Source of the DNA: Heyndrickxia vini | GTDB taxonomy: Bacteria > Bacillota > Bacilli > Bacillales > Bacillaceae_C | Reading direction: 5' to 3' | Length of the DNA: 64,000 nucleotides | NCBI RefSeq assembly: GCF_016772275.1 | Contig: NZ_CP065425.1 | Coordinates: 3,440,653 to 3,504,652 of the forward strand | Shown here: one piece after another, positions 34,065 to 42,022 of the stretch | How positions within the stretch are numbered: position 1 is the stretch's first letter | Layout of the letters: each line of letters starts with the position of its first letter | Program-made: the position numbers and the translations under genes | The notes under the pieces: generated by a model | Databases searched by the model: none | What the model was told of the DNA's origin: nothing | Seen by the model: only the letters and a program-made list of their open reading frames with translations

Positions 34065-34526
34065 TCAGGAAGGAAAATACTCCATTGGTTCGGTACAATG
34101 AACATACCCATTTTTCTTGTAATAATTAATCGCATCATCACTTGGCCATACAATAACAAATTCATAATTGTTTTCTTTAATCCACTTATTTATTGTAGCT
34201 AATAGTTTACTTCCAATCCCCTTATTTCTAAAATCCGGAACAGTATATACGTTTGTCATGTAAGCAAATGGGTAGGTGATCCTACCTGGGCGGGGAACCT
34301 TTTGTATTAATTCTATGTATATGTGTGAAACAATTTTCCCACTTTCCTCCGCAACCCAAATAAACCATTGACCATTATTTAGTGCATTTTCTAAAAATGC
34401 TTGGCATTCTTTTTCAAAATCTGCGAATGATTCATCTTTTTTACTTTCATCGTGTTCAATTGTAAAATCCCATCTCATCCTTATTAGTTGCTTAATGTCT
34501 ATTTCTTCAGCAAGCCTTATGTTCAT
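34065..34526 (-). CDS. GNAT family N-acetyltransferase
   Basis: A 153-residue acetyltransferase: NIRLAEEIDIKQLIRMRW at the N-terminus, MTNVYTVPDFRNKGIGSKLL (acetyl-CoA binding, R-x-x-G-x-G/A) in the middle and VIVWPSDDAINYYKKNGYV at the end. Substrate unknown. ATG at 34526 after AAAGGGGAG. Monocistronic, reading toward the SASP-like gene. Confidence 0.85.
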   Translation of the reverse strand: MNIRLAEEIDIKQLIRMRWDFTIEHDESKKDESFADFEKECQAFLENALNNGQWFIWVAEESGKIVSHIYIELIQKVPRPGRITYPFAYMTNVYTVPDFRNKGIGSKLLATINKWIKENNYEFVIVWPSDDAINYYKKNGYVHCTEPMEYFPS

Positions 34527-34697
34527 CTATTGCTTCTCCCCTTTCTTGTCCTTTTTAAAATATTCTACACTAATCTTTATTGCCTTTTAAGAATAAAGAT
34601 TAGTGGATTGTGGACAAGTTAGTAATGGTCATATAAACTTGGTTCAAATGTAAGACTACAATAAAAATGTATGATCTTTTTTTAGGAGGCCGGGAAA

Positions 34698-35144
34698 ATG
34701 GAACAACGCATTAATTATTATGAACTAGCGCCTGAAGCACTTAAAATTATGATGGAAATGGAGAAATACACCAAATCTACTAGTATCGATCGGAAACTCC
34801 GTGAACTAATTAAAATTAGAGCTTCTCAAATTAATGGCTGTGCCTTTTGCCTTAATATGCATACCTCTGACGCTCGAAAAATGGGTGAAACGGAACAACG
34901 TTTATACTGCGTCGGCACATGGAGAGAATGTGATTTCTACACAGATGCTGAAAAAGTGGCATTAGAATTAACTGAAAATGTAACGTTAGTATCCACTATG
35001 CGTGTACCTGACGATCTTTATCATCGAGTGCGTGAGCATTTTAGTGAAAAAGACTATGTAGATCTTGTTATTTTGATCAATCAAATTAATAGTTGGAATC
35101 GAATCTCCATTTCAATGGGGAATTTTGCAACTGCAGTAAAATAA
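34698..35144 (+). CDS. Carboxymuconolactone decarboxylase (AhpD-like) family protein
   Basis: A 148-residue all-helical protein of the CMD family with the redox pair in NGCAFCLNMHTSDARKMGE (C-x2-C with a downstream His), typical of AhpD-like alkylhydroperoxidase-type proteins rather than true decarboxylases. Ribosome site TAGGAGG. Probable role in peroxide or thiol chemistry; not determinable further. A bidirectional hairpin separates it from the DinB gene. Confidence 0.88.
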   Translation: MEQRINYYELAPEALKIMMEMEKYTKSTSIDRKLRELIKIRASQINGCAFCLNMHTSDARKMGETEQRLYCVGTWRECDFYTDAEKVALELTENVTLVSTMRVPDDLYHRVREHFSEKDYVDLVILINQINSWNRISISMGNFATAVK

Positions 35145-35188
35145 GAGATTTTTATCCCTTGATAATTAAAACCCTTAGAAGCAAGAAA

Positions 35189-35233
35189 AAAAGTCCAATT
35201 TCCCAATTTTAATGCTGGGAAATTGGGATTTTT
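35189..35233. terminator. Bidirectional terminator
   Basis: AAA-TCC-ATTTCCCA pairs with TGGGAAAT-GGGATTTTT. It lies between the convergent CMD and DinB genes, with T runs on both strands. Confidence 0.85.
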
Positions 35234-35243
35234 ACTATTGACT

Positions 35244-35714
35244 CTATATCTTTTTTTGCAGTTTTCGAATAAATACGATTTGACCAATGTGATATGCATT
35301 ATGTGTGGTTACATTTCCAAGTATCTCCCACCACTTCGCATGTACAGGAAAGCCATTTACGTCACTCTCAATTTTTTCTTCCGTTAATAAATCTTGCCAT
35401 TGTAGCAACACCTCTAAAAGTCGTTCTTTTAAGTCACTGAAACTTTTATTTTCGGGAATTATAAAACTATTATTATTATCACCTATGGAAGGTACAGCAT
35501 GAACATGAGATTTTTGGTACCTCGTTTGCCATGTTTCATTCCAATAAAGTAGGTGCTGTACAATTTCCGCAATACTATTGCAATTTTCGTTTGGCTTCCA
35601 AAACGCTTCTTCCTCTGACAAATTTTCGACAGAGTCGGAAAATGGAAGGTACCAACTAGGATCATTTGCATTAGCTAATAACTGATCGGATAAGACGTCT
35701 TTTGCATGAAACAT
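35244..35714 (-). CDS. DinB family protein
   Basis: A 156-residue four-helix-bundle protein of the DinB/YfiT-like superfamily: AEIVQHLLYWNETWQTRY carries the first His and the C-terminal THNAYHIGQIVFIRKLQ the other two, giving the metal-binding His triad. The ATG at 35714 is preferred to the GTG at 35723, which sits right after AGGAGT. These proteins are thiol- or metal-dependent transferases or damage-linked proteins; no specific role can be read. Confidence 0.85.
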   Translation of the reverse strand: MFHAKDVLSDQLLANANDPSWYLPFSDSVENLSEEEAFWKPNENCNSIAEIVQHLLYWNETWQTRYQKSHVHAVPSIGDNNNSFIIPENKSFSDLKERLLEVLLQWQDLLTEEKIESDVNGFPVHAKWWEILGNVTTHNAYHIGQIVFIRKLQKKI

Positions 35715-35998
35715 ACTCTCCACACTCCTAATAATTTTTTCCTGATTTATTCAAGTTCTTTCTTAATATCAGCAAATCCCATAGCTTGCTTAACCACAAA
35801 ACTTTATTTGAAAGAGTCAATGTAAAAAGCACTATAGCTTGCGACAAAGAGATTTTTAGAATATTTATCATATAGAAAGCTTAAGAAAGAATTTTTTATC
35901 ACATACATTGTGGCCATTTTCATCATGAAAGACGCTCTCCTTATTTCAGAATAGCGCCCTAGTAAAAAGAGATTCCTAATACCTTGGAATATTAATAA
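35715..35998. other. Gene-free stretch
   Basis: About 280 AT-rich bases with the DinB promoter region at one end. I see no gene, repeat or operator that I can support. Confidence 0.5.
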
Positions 35999-36424
35999 CT
36001 ATTCAATAGTTTTATTGTACTCTAATTGTTTTTGAACTCCTAACCTATCAATTTGAATCCAATACTCGGAAATTTTTTCATCTTCTATCTTATATACGGC
36101 ACTTGTCATTTGAGTTATTGGTAGTCCCGTAGGTTGATATCCATCGACTACCCCTACGTGTGTACCTACTTGTTTCCAGCGTACATATACTTTTTGTCCT
36201 TGTACCAATAATTCCTGAATTTCCAAAGAATAATTACCATATGCCTCAATCATTTCTCTTACGTGTTCAGCATAATCTTTAGGCGTCCTTAAGACTGTTT
36301 GTTCTTCCTCGGATGTAATTTGATGAGCCAGTACTTGTTCAGACATTAATTGATTTGAGTAGTCAGGATTTTTACCTGATCGTACTTCTTCAAAAAAGTT
36401 TCTAATTATTTGTTCTGGTGTCAT
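35999..36424 (-). CDS. SnoaL-like (NTF2-fold) ester cyclase family protein
   Basis: A 141-residue cone-fold protein: EQIIRNFFEEVRSGKNPDY, DYAEHVREMIEAYGNYSLEI, VYVRWKQVGTHVG and a closing SEYWIQIDRLGVQKQL. This matches the SnoaL-like polyketide cyclase/ester cyclase group (PF07366 type), which in Firmicutes usually has unknown substrates. Start ATG at 36424 after GGGAGGTG. Monocistronic. Confidence 0.8.
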   Translation of the reverse strand: MTPEQIIRNFFEEVRSGKNPDYSNQLMSEQVLAHQITSEEEQTVLRTPKDYAEHVREMIEAYGNYSLEIQELLVQGQKVYVRWKQVGTHVGVVDGYQPTGLPITQMTSAVYKIEDEKISEYWIQIDRLGVQKQLEYNKTIE

Positions 36425-36553
36425 TTGAACACCTCCCTATTTAATTCAATGCTTATTCTACCAGAATTGATTCTATTATTGCTAATCAGGCTCTTTTCAT
36501 GTAAAAAGCCGCTTTTCCAATTTCGGAGCGCTTATGCTTAAGAATAAACACTC

Positions 36554-37084
36554 TTATCTATGTCCATCTTTACGGGCATGTATATATCCATAATACGCAC
36601 AGGTACCATTTTTGGATAAATCCTTAACTTCAAAACCACATTTCTTATAGAAATTAAAATTGTTAGCCGAGGTATGTGCGAACCAATCGCCGTGAGGAAG
36701 TTTTTGAACACAAAGTTCCACAATTTTTTTTCCTATACCCTTTCCACGATATTCCGATAAAACAACAAAATCCATTATGTTAGCAGCCATTATTTTGTCT
36801 GAGATAACCCTAACCATCCCAATCATTTTGTTATTGTCCCATACAGTAAATGCCCAAGTTGAATTAATAAAAATTAATGAAAACTTTTCCTTTTGCCAAT
36901 TCGGAGTATTTCTTGCCCAACCAGCATCTTCGAAGAGGGCTTCTACAGCATCTCCTGGAACTCCATCCGTACCTTCTCTAATAGTAACACCATAAAATAT
37001 TGATACATACGTTTTCCCCCCTATTTTTATATGTATAAATACTACATCGTGAGGTGTTTTACCTATTCTATAAGATAGTGGCAT
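36554..37084 (-). CDS. GNAT family N-acetyltransferase with uncertain or damaged start
   Basis: The GNAT domain begins at about TIREGTDGVPGDAVEALFED and runs through VVLSEYRGKGIGKKIVELC to FYKKCGFEVKD near the end. The frame is open upstream to 37174, but this extension (37010-37174) does not resemble the family and overlaps the preceding gene. A very strong ribosome site (AGGGGGG) at about 37016 is followed at ideal distance by an ATG in a different frame that stops after 21 codons. A one-base change at the original start is therefore likely. I give the in-frame ATG at 37084 as a compromise; the real product may begin near 37005 or not be made. Confidence 0.6.
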   Translation of the reverse strand: MPLSYRIGKTPHDVVFIHIKIGGKTYVSIFYGVTIREGTDGVPGDAVEALFEDAGWARNTPNWQKEKFSLIFINSTWAFTVWDNNKMIGMVRVISDKIMAANIMDFVVLSEYRGKGIGKKIVELCVQKLPHGDWFAHTSANNFNFYKKCGFEVKDLSKNGTCAYYGYIHARKDGHR

Positions 37085-37130
37085 CACTAATGCCTTTATT
37101 GCACATGATTGTTTAACGAGCACGTGCTTA

Positions 37131-37439
37131 TTAATCATTATTGTTAGATGACATTGTTGTTCCCTTTGTGCCACTAAGAAAAGATTTAATATAAGTAAAT
37201 ACGCCCGCTAATAAACCAACACTAAATAGAATGCTTCCCACAATTACAAGGTTGTTTATATATGTTTCAATAATCAACGTGTATAGGCTGTCATCATTAT
37301 CATATACACCTGGCTGATTTGAAACCCAAGAGTCCCCTAGATAGGTTCCAATCGAAACACTAAAAAACATCAAGAACAATCCCATAATCATCAATAAAGA
37401 CGAGATAATACTAAGTCCCTTAATATGTTCTTTTGACAT
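37131..37439 (-). CDS. Small two-helix membrane protein
   Basis: A 102-residue protein starting at an ATG after AAAGGGGGAG. It has two helices (GLSIISSLLMIMGLFLMFF and NLVIVGSILFSVGLLAGVF) joined by an acidic loop (DNDDS), and a hydrophilic tail. Family not recognised. It is the third of four close same-strand genes (37896 to 36554), most with tiny overlaps, suggesting a single transcript. Confidence 0.6.
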   Translation of the reverse strand: MSKEHIKGLSIISSLLMIMGLFLMFFSVSIGTYLGDSWVSNQPGVYDNDDSLYTLIIETYINNLVIVGSILFSVGLLAGVFTYIKSFLSGTKGTTMSSNNND

Positions 37440-37711
37440 CGAACTCCCCCTTTAAAAGTTACAAAATTGTTTACTTGGGGTAAACAATTATCTTGATTTG
37501 TTAGATATTTCAGAAAATCCCTATTTTCATGAAGCAACATGCTAACTTCAAGCTGAAGGTTTGGAACAGCATAAATGTTAAAAAGTCCAAATGTATGTGA
37601 GAGTAAATGATAAATTGTTATATTTGGGTGCAAACCATCTAATTCTGATAGGTAAGGTACTTGGTGATAGGCGAGGTGAATTTTCTCTTTCATATGCAGT
37701 TTTATTTCCAT
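37391..37711 (-). pseudogene. Fragment of a serine beta-lactamase-like hydrolase
   Basis: Residues of this 106-codon frame read VPYLSELDGLHP then NITIYHLLSHTFGLFN. This is the well-known central segment of class C beta-lactamase/penicillin-binding-protein-like hydrolases (ITIRHLLTHTSGL). The catalytic SxxK segment that should precede it and the rest of the fold are missing. The frame then runs off into the next gene. Called a remnant of a larger gene. Confidence 0.6.
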
Positions 37712-37896
37712 TATGAATTCAACCTTTTTAGTAGAACACCATTTGCAACAACGCCAAAAAAACCACCAATTGCCAAAGTATATGCTGCTAATAAAGGTAT
37801 TGAAGAAAGAGATTCAGTAAGTATTCTAAACATACTAACAGCAAAAATAAGAAAACTACATATAAGTGTAAAAATTATCCGATTTTTATTATTCAT
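37711..37896 (-). CDS. Small two-helix membrane protein, 61 residues
   Basis: An ATG at 37896 with a strong AGGAGG site opens a 61-residue frame with two helices (IIFTLICSFLIFAVSMFRIL and PLLAAYTLAIGGFFGVVANG) and a short basic tail. Its stop overlaps the start of the hydrolase fragment (TAATG). No family recognised; a small integral membrane protein. Confidence 0.6.
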   Translation of the reverse strand: MNNKNRIIFTLICSFLIFAVSMFRILTESLSSIPLLAAYTLAIGGFFGVVANGVLLKRLNS

Positions 37897-38295
37897 TAAC
37901 TAAACCTCCTAAAAGTTACTAACCTTCTCCACAATCAATCCTTAATAATTTTTCCCCTTGTAATTTTCCCTCTTAAACTATATGAGTAATTTCGTCCTAT
38001 TAAATCACTTTTTTCAGCATAACTTATATATTCAAGATGTACCTTCCAATTTCCTTGCCTTCCACCCAAAACAGCCCAAAAATGAAAAATGAGCTTTTTT
38101 CCTTGTTCCAGGATAGTGTCCGATTATTAAATAACTGTCAATATAAAAGGAGAATTTAATCAAGTCATGTAAAAACCAGAATGGAGTTTTGAATGAATTT
38201 GCAATTAAAACGAAAGGTTTAGAATTGCTTCGAATTAGGAAATCTCGGATGGGTTTGGGATTTTTATTCAACTTACTTGAAGAGGAACTTAATAT

Positions 38296-38437
38296 GAGAT
38301 TTTTGGTGGGGCTCCACCCATTGGATCGTTTAGGTAAACCGGTAGAAGTAGCAAAAACTGTATTACTCCTAGCAAGTGATGTTTCATCATTTATCTTAGA
38401 GGTAACTTTTGCCAGTTAATGGCGGTTATACTGCAGC
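38296..38437 (+). pseudogene. C-terminal remnant of a short-chain dehydrogenase/reductase
   Basis: The plus strand reads HPLDRLGKPVEVAKTVLLLASD followed by VSSFI and, in a neighbouring frame, PVNGGYTAA and a stop. This is the standard end of an SDR oxidoreductase (PLGRxGxPEEVAxxVxFLASD ... VDGGYTA), with a frameshift near 38415 and no N-terminal Rossmann part. The stretch from 37897 to 38295 has nothing else that I recognise. Confidence 0.65.
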
Positions 38438-38511
38438 TTAGTCTTTTCACAACTTAAAAATTTCTTTGTGAATAAGAAGTCTTATCCTTATTGAGTGACT
38501 AGTGATAGTTA

Positions 38512-38697
38512 AGCGGAGATTCTCCGCTTATACTACAGAATAGAGCTTGGTTTGGGCGATATAAACGGAGATTTTCCGATTAAGCAAAGCAAAATAACCT
38601 ATTTTTATGTTTTTAGAGTCAATAGTCGGAAAACTTCCGTCTATTTAAGCTTCTTTTAGTGCTTTTTTCTAATTAAGAGAAATTTCTCCGCTTATTT
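38512..38697. repeat. Array G: spaced AGCGGAGA/TCTCCGCT palindromes, interrupted by an IS
   Basis: Four related palindromes are centred near 38520 (GCGGAGATTCTCCGC), 38582, 38633 and 38682, about 62, 51 and 50 bp apart. The 62-then-51 order and the shared linker AAATAACCTATTTTT match array A at 1 kb. The last copy runs into CGCTTATTT (38689-38697), which is the target duplicated by the insertion sequence that follows. Confidence 0.75.
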
Positions 38698-38792
38698 AGT
38701 CAAGTCCTTAATATTGTGTAAAATCCTATACAATGTTTTCAACCTGTTATGATATTTGGGGTTAATCCTTCCCCTTTACATTTTTTGAGCGA

Positions 38793-38893
38793 AACTTCCA
38801 TGCGTCTTTTACTCCATATCCAGTCAAGGGTGTCAAAGGTGGTTTTCCTTTGATAGCCTTGACTGGATATGGAATAATCCAAGAATGGAAGTT
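38793..38893. repeat. Long stem-loop inside the IS, downstream of the transposase
   Basis: Nested pairings: AACTTCCAT (38793) with ATGGAAGTT (38885); a 16-bp arm starting at 38814 with its complement ending at 38872; TCAAAGG with CCTTTGA (38833/38847). Together they form a hairpin of about 100 nt with a T-poor end. It probably ends the transposase transcript or blocks read-through from outside. Confidence 0.75.
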
Positions 38894-38913
38894 ACCTTAA
38901 AAATGAAACATAG

Positions 38914-40080
38914 CTATCTCTTAATAGATTTTTGTTTTGAATATACGGTCTCTTGATAATGCATTAAAACAGCTCCAACTAAACGAAAAGCAGACTGTGT
39001 ATTTGGAAAGATACGGATAACTCTTTCTCTTCGACGTACTTCTTGGTTTAAACGTTCAAGAGAATTTGTACTACGAATGTGACATCGTATATCTTCCGGG
39101 TACTCCATGTATTGAATGGTATCTTCGAACCCTTCATCTAAAATAGAGAGTGCCTGTTTATACTTAGAATTTTCACCAAACTGATCCATCAGCTCCTCTT
39201 TACATTTCCGGGTGTCTTCGATAGTGACCGCTTCAAAAATACGCTTTATCATCATTCGAATATCGGCGGAGTCTTTTTAGGTAGTCTTTCAATGATATTT
39301 CGTTTAAAATGTACGTTACACCTTTGCCAGCTAGTTCCAATGAATTCTCGTTGAATGGCTTTTTGTAGTCCTTGATGAGCATCTGAAATCACTAACTTTG
39401 GAGATTGAAGACCTCGTGATTTAAGTTGTTTAAAAAAATGGCTCCAACTCTCAAAACTTTCAGCGTGATCTACACTTAGACCAAGTATTTCACGCTTTTT
39501 GTGATCCGTAATAGCTGTGGCAATATAAACAGCTTTAGAGACTACACGGTTATGTTCTCTTACTTTTATATACATTGCATCCAAAAAAACAAATGGATAG
39601 TATGTTATATTTAAAGTGTTTGTTTTACCAATCATTGACGATAGGATCAAGCTTCTGAGTAAGGGAAGAAACGAATGACTTCGAGATATTTTCGCCACAA
39701 AGTTGTTCTACTATGTGCGTAACCTTACGGGTAGAAACCCCGTTGATAACCATCTCCAGCATAGAGAGAACTAAAGCCTGGTCGCACCGAGAATATTTTT
39801 CAAAAACGGAAGATGAAAACTCCCCATTTCGAGTTCTAGGCACTCTTAGTTTTATTTTACCGATACTCATGGTTAGTTCTCTTTCATAGTAGCCATTGCG
39901 GTAATCTAGACGTTCAGGAGAGCGTTCATAAGCGTCCGCATGTAAATAATCATCTCTTTCCTTTTCCATGTACTCATTTAAAACTAAAACAATCGCTGAT
40001 TTAATAACTGCGTCAATATTGGAATTCAAAACAGATTCTTTTAAAAGATCCATATCTAGGTTAAACTGTAATTGGGTCAT
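38914..40080 (-). pseudogene. IS256-family transposase, two frameshifts
   Basis: Three overlapping frames make one mutator-type DDE transposase of about 390 residues. The N-terminal part (from 40080) has RSPERLDYRNGYYERE and the helix-turn-helix region. The middle part has YYPFVFLDAMYIKVRE with the first Asp, and VISDAHQGLQKAI with the second. The C-terminal part has RSTNSLERLNQEVRRRER with the Glu. The first break follows DPIVNDW near 39625-39640; the second is a missing base in the five-T run at 39273-39277. All three catalytic residues remain, so decay looks fairly recent, but the protein cannot be made in one piece. Confidence 0.85.
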
Positions 40081-40188
40081 TCTATATTCCTCTTTTCATT
40101 GTTTATCGTCGTTGAAAACATTGTTTCCAAGAGGGATTAAAATGACTCTTTTCTTTTTACACAATTATATGGACTTAATCGCTTATTT

Positions 40189-40491
40189 ATCAAACTTGCT
40201 TTTATCATCTAGTACACTTGTGGTTTTGAGAAAAAAGCTTAGGGAAATTTACATCTCTAAGTCTTTTGACTGTGAATTATACGATGAAGTTTATGTGAAT
40301 TGATCTGTGATTTACCGTTTTGCACCTCACAAGTTAACCCGTTATGAAAATAATTATCAAAACGGGGTCATCCTTTGTGTAATTTTTAGTTGAAGAATTC
40401 CTTATAATTGAAACTCTTCCAAAATGGGTTCTTTTTTAATGATAATAAAGATATTTAATTTTAGTTATCTCAAGTATGATAATATCAACCT
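40189..40491. other. Gene-free stretch after the insertion sequence
   Basis: About 300 AT-rich bases. I see no gene, and no continuation of array G beyond the duplicated target CGCTTATTT. Confidence 0.45.
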
Positions 40492-40980
40492 TTAATATTC
40501 GGAAATATTGTGATTATCCTTTATCTTATCTAACTCTTTTATTAATCCCACAAAACCTCTAATTGTAAATAAAGTAAAACTCACACTTCCGAATGTATGA
40601 AATGGTGACCATTTTTTCCATTTAAATAACCTGGAATTCCTTTCAAAATACCATTGACCGATGCTCATTGGAACACTAAATAACAAACTTTTTAATAAAA
40701 TTTTCCAAAGGTCATCATTATAGGATAGTTTAACCCATATGACACTTAAGATAGGAAAAAACAGCATGTCGTAAATGATGTTCGTTTTAAAAATTTTCCT
40801 AAAAGGACGAGCTGGATATTCAACTTTTTTTGTTCCGACAACATAAGCATCGACCAAAGTAGCAAGAACCCCTTTTGAGAAGAAAATAAGAAGATTTTCT
40901 CTCATTTTTGTACCTTTAAATAAAAATGGAAGGGAAACTAGACATAAAACTGTAAGTAAGTTTAACAACTTTTTCTCCAT
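40492..40980 (-). CDS. CBO0543-type membrane protein
   Basis: A 162-residue membrane protein with about four helices: LLNLLTVLCLVSLPFLF, LIFFSKGVLATLVDAYVVG, NIIYDMLFFPILSVIWVKL and LLKSLLFSVPMSIGQWYFE, then the motif KWKKWSPFHTFGSVSFT. The arrangement, with YPxRPF near residue 56, matches the CBO0543 family found in spore-formers and Clostridia. Function unknown. It follows cdaS on the same strand with a 119-base gap. Confidence 0.7.
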   Translation of the reverse strand: MEKKLLNLLTVLCLVSLPFLFKGTKMRENLLIFFSKGVLATLVDAYVVGTKKVEYPARPFRKIFKTNIIYDMLFFPILSVIWVKLSYNDDLWKILLKSLLFSVPMSIGQWYFERNSRLFKWKKWSPFHTFGSVSFTLFTIRGFVGLIKELDKIKDNHNISEY

Positions 40981-41099
40981 TAGGCATCATCCTTTTGGTA
41001 TATAATTTATTTACTTGACCCTAGTAAAGTTTTTTATCTATTTTTAATTGCTCGAACACAAACCACTGATGCCCATTGTGCTCATTTTACCTAAGAAAT

Positions 41100-41735
41100 T
41101 TAATGACCTTTAAAAACAATTGGTTCTGTTGTATTTATTGGATATAAATTTCCGTCTAATGCAAATGAAATTCTGCCCGTTTCTTCAGAAACAACCAAGG
41201 CAAGCGCATCGCTTTGTTCAGATATTCCTATTGCCGCTCGATGCCGTGTTCCAAATCTCTTCCCTTCTATAACACTTCTTGTTAAAGGAAGGACATTTCC
41301 TGCAGAAACAACTTCGTTCCTTCTGATTAAAACAGCCCCATCATGCAATGGATTTCCCGGGTAGAAAATGGATTCTATTAATTTTGGTGTTACCAAAGCT
41401 CCAATCTGAGTTCCTTTTTGCATAATAGGCTCAATGGATTCACCTCGTTCAACTATTATTAAAGCACCATGCCTAAGTTTAGAAAGCTGTTGAACAGAAA
41501 TCGATAAATCTTCATAAGTGTCAGTAAATGATGATAAATAGCAATTCAAATAATAGGTAGCAGCCATTGATTCAATATTTTCCAGATCTTCTTTCGCACC
41601 TTCGAGACTTCCCAATACACAATAATTTTCTTTACCCAATATATTTAAATTAGATTGAAGCACGTCAATAAGAGATTGAATTCCATCTTCCAACTGCTTC
41701 TTCAAAGGTGAAAAATCGCAATTACTCCCGTCCAT
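41100..41735 (-). CDS. cdaS: Sporulation-specific diadenylate cyclase CdaS
   Basis: Makes cyclic di-AMP from two ATP. It has 211 residues (B. subtilis CdaS has 207). An N-terminal pair of helices (about 1-60) autoinhibits the enzyme in B. subtilis; a DAC domain (about 65-205) holds the catalytic DGA in NPLHDGAVLIRR and the RHR motif in GTRHRAAIGISEQSDALA, with VVSEETGRIS after it. No membrane segment, unlike CdaA, and no DNA-binding domain, unlike DisA. ATG at 41735 after AAGGAGG. CdaS is made in the forespore and is needed for efficient germination. Upstream sequence shows no promoter I can name with confidence. Confidence 0.93.
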   Translation of the reverse strand: MDGSNCDFSPLKKQLEDGIQSLIDVLQSNLNILGKENYCVLGSLEGAKEDLENIESMAATYYLNCYLSSFTDTYEDLSISVQQLSKLRHGALIIVERGESIEPIMQKGTQIGALVTPKLIESIFYPGNPLHDGAVLIRRNEVVSAGNVLPLTRSVIEGKRFGTRHRAAIGISEQSDALALVVSEETGRISFALDGNLYPINTTEPIVFKGH

Positions 41736-41951
41736 AACTTATGCCTCCTTAATAATTCAAACCAATCTCACTAATTGTGCAGCCGCTAGTCATATACAAA
41801 TATGAATTGTTTAACCAAAATATCTTTCCATTCATATGTCATTTTTATTTGCTAGAAGTAGTATTTGCTGAATGTGCTGTTCCTATTAAGGAAGTTAGAT
41901 AAGCTTAGAGTAATTGATTGGTTTCATTTACCCAAATTTGGTTAATAAAGT
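41736..41951. other. Leader/promoter region of cdaS
   Basis: AT-rich gap with the cdaS ribosome site at one end and the mtlD terminator at the other. A sigma-G promoter is expected from family knowledge, but I could not place -35 and -10 boxes reliably. Confidence 0.35.
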
Positions 41952-42005
41952 CCAAAAAAAGGGATAGATGAACAAGTATTCTCACTTGTTCATCTATCCC
42001 TTTTT
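41952..42005 (-). terminator. Intrinsic terminator of the mannitol operon
   Basis: A 20-bp perfect stem (AAAGGGATAGATGAACAAG and its complement) with an 8-base loop, followed by T runs. It lies 17 bases after the mtlD stop. Confidence 0.92.
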
Positions 42006-42022
42006 ATCTGATCCTCTAAAAA

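Larger units (their letters stand above)
38698..40179. mobile_element. IS256-family insertion sequence, decayed
   Basis: About 1482 bp bounded by imperfect inverted repeats of about 25 bp. The left end begins AGTCAAGTCC... and the right-end complement ATTAAGTCC...; both contain ATTGTGTAAAA. The element is flanked by a 9-bp direct repeat CGCTTATTT (38689-38697 and 40180-40188), which fits the 8-9 bp duplication of IS256 elements. It carries a transposase broken by two frameshifts, and a long hairpin downstream of it. Confidence 0.8.

Noticed and set aside
37131-37174. GNAT protein starting at 37174 or 37138
   Set aside because: The extension overlaps the upstream gene, has no ribosome site and does not look like the family.
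38914-40080. Programmed ribosomal frameshifting in the transposase
   Set aside because: IS256-family transposases are normally one frame; two separate breaks, one without a slippery site, indicate decay.
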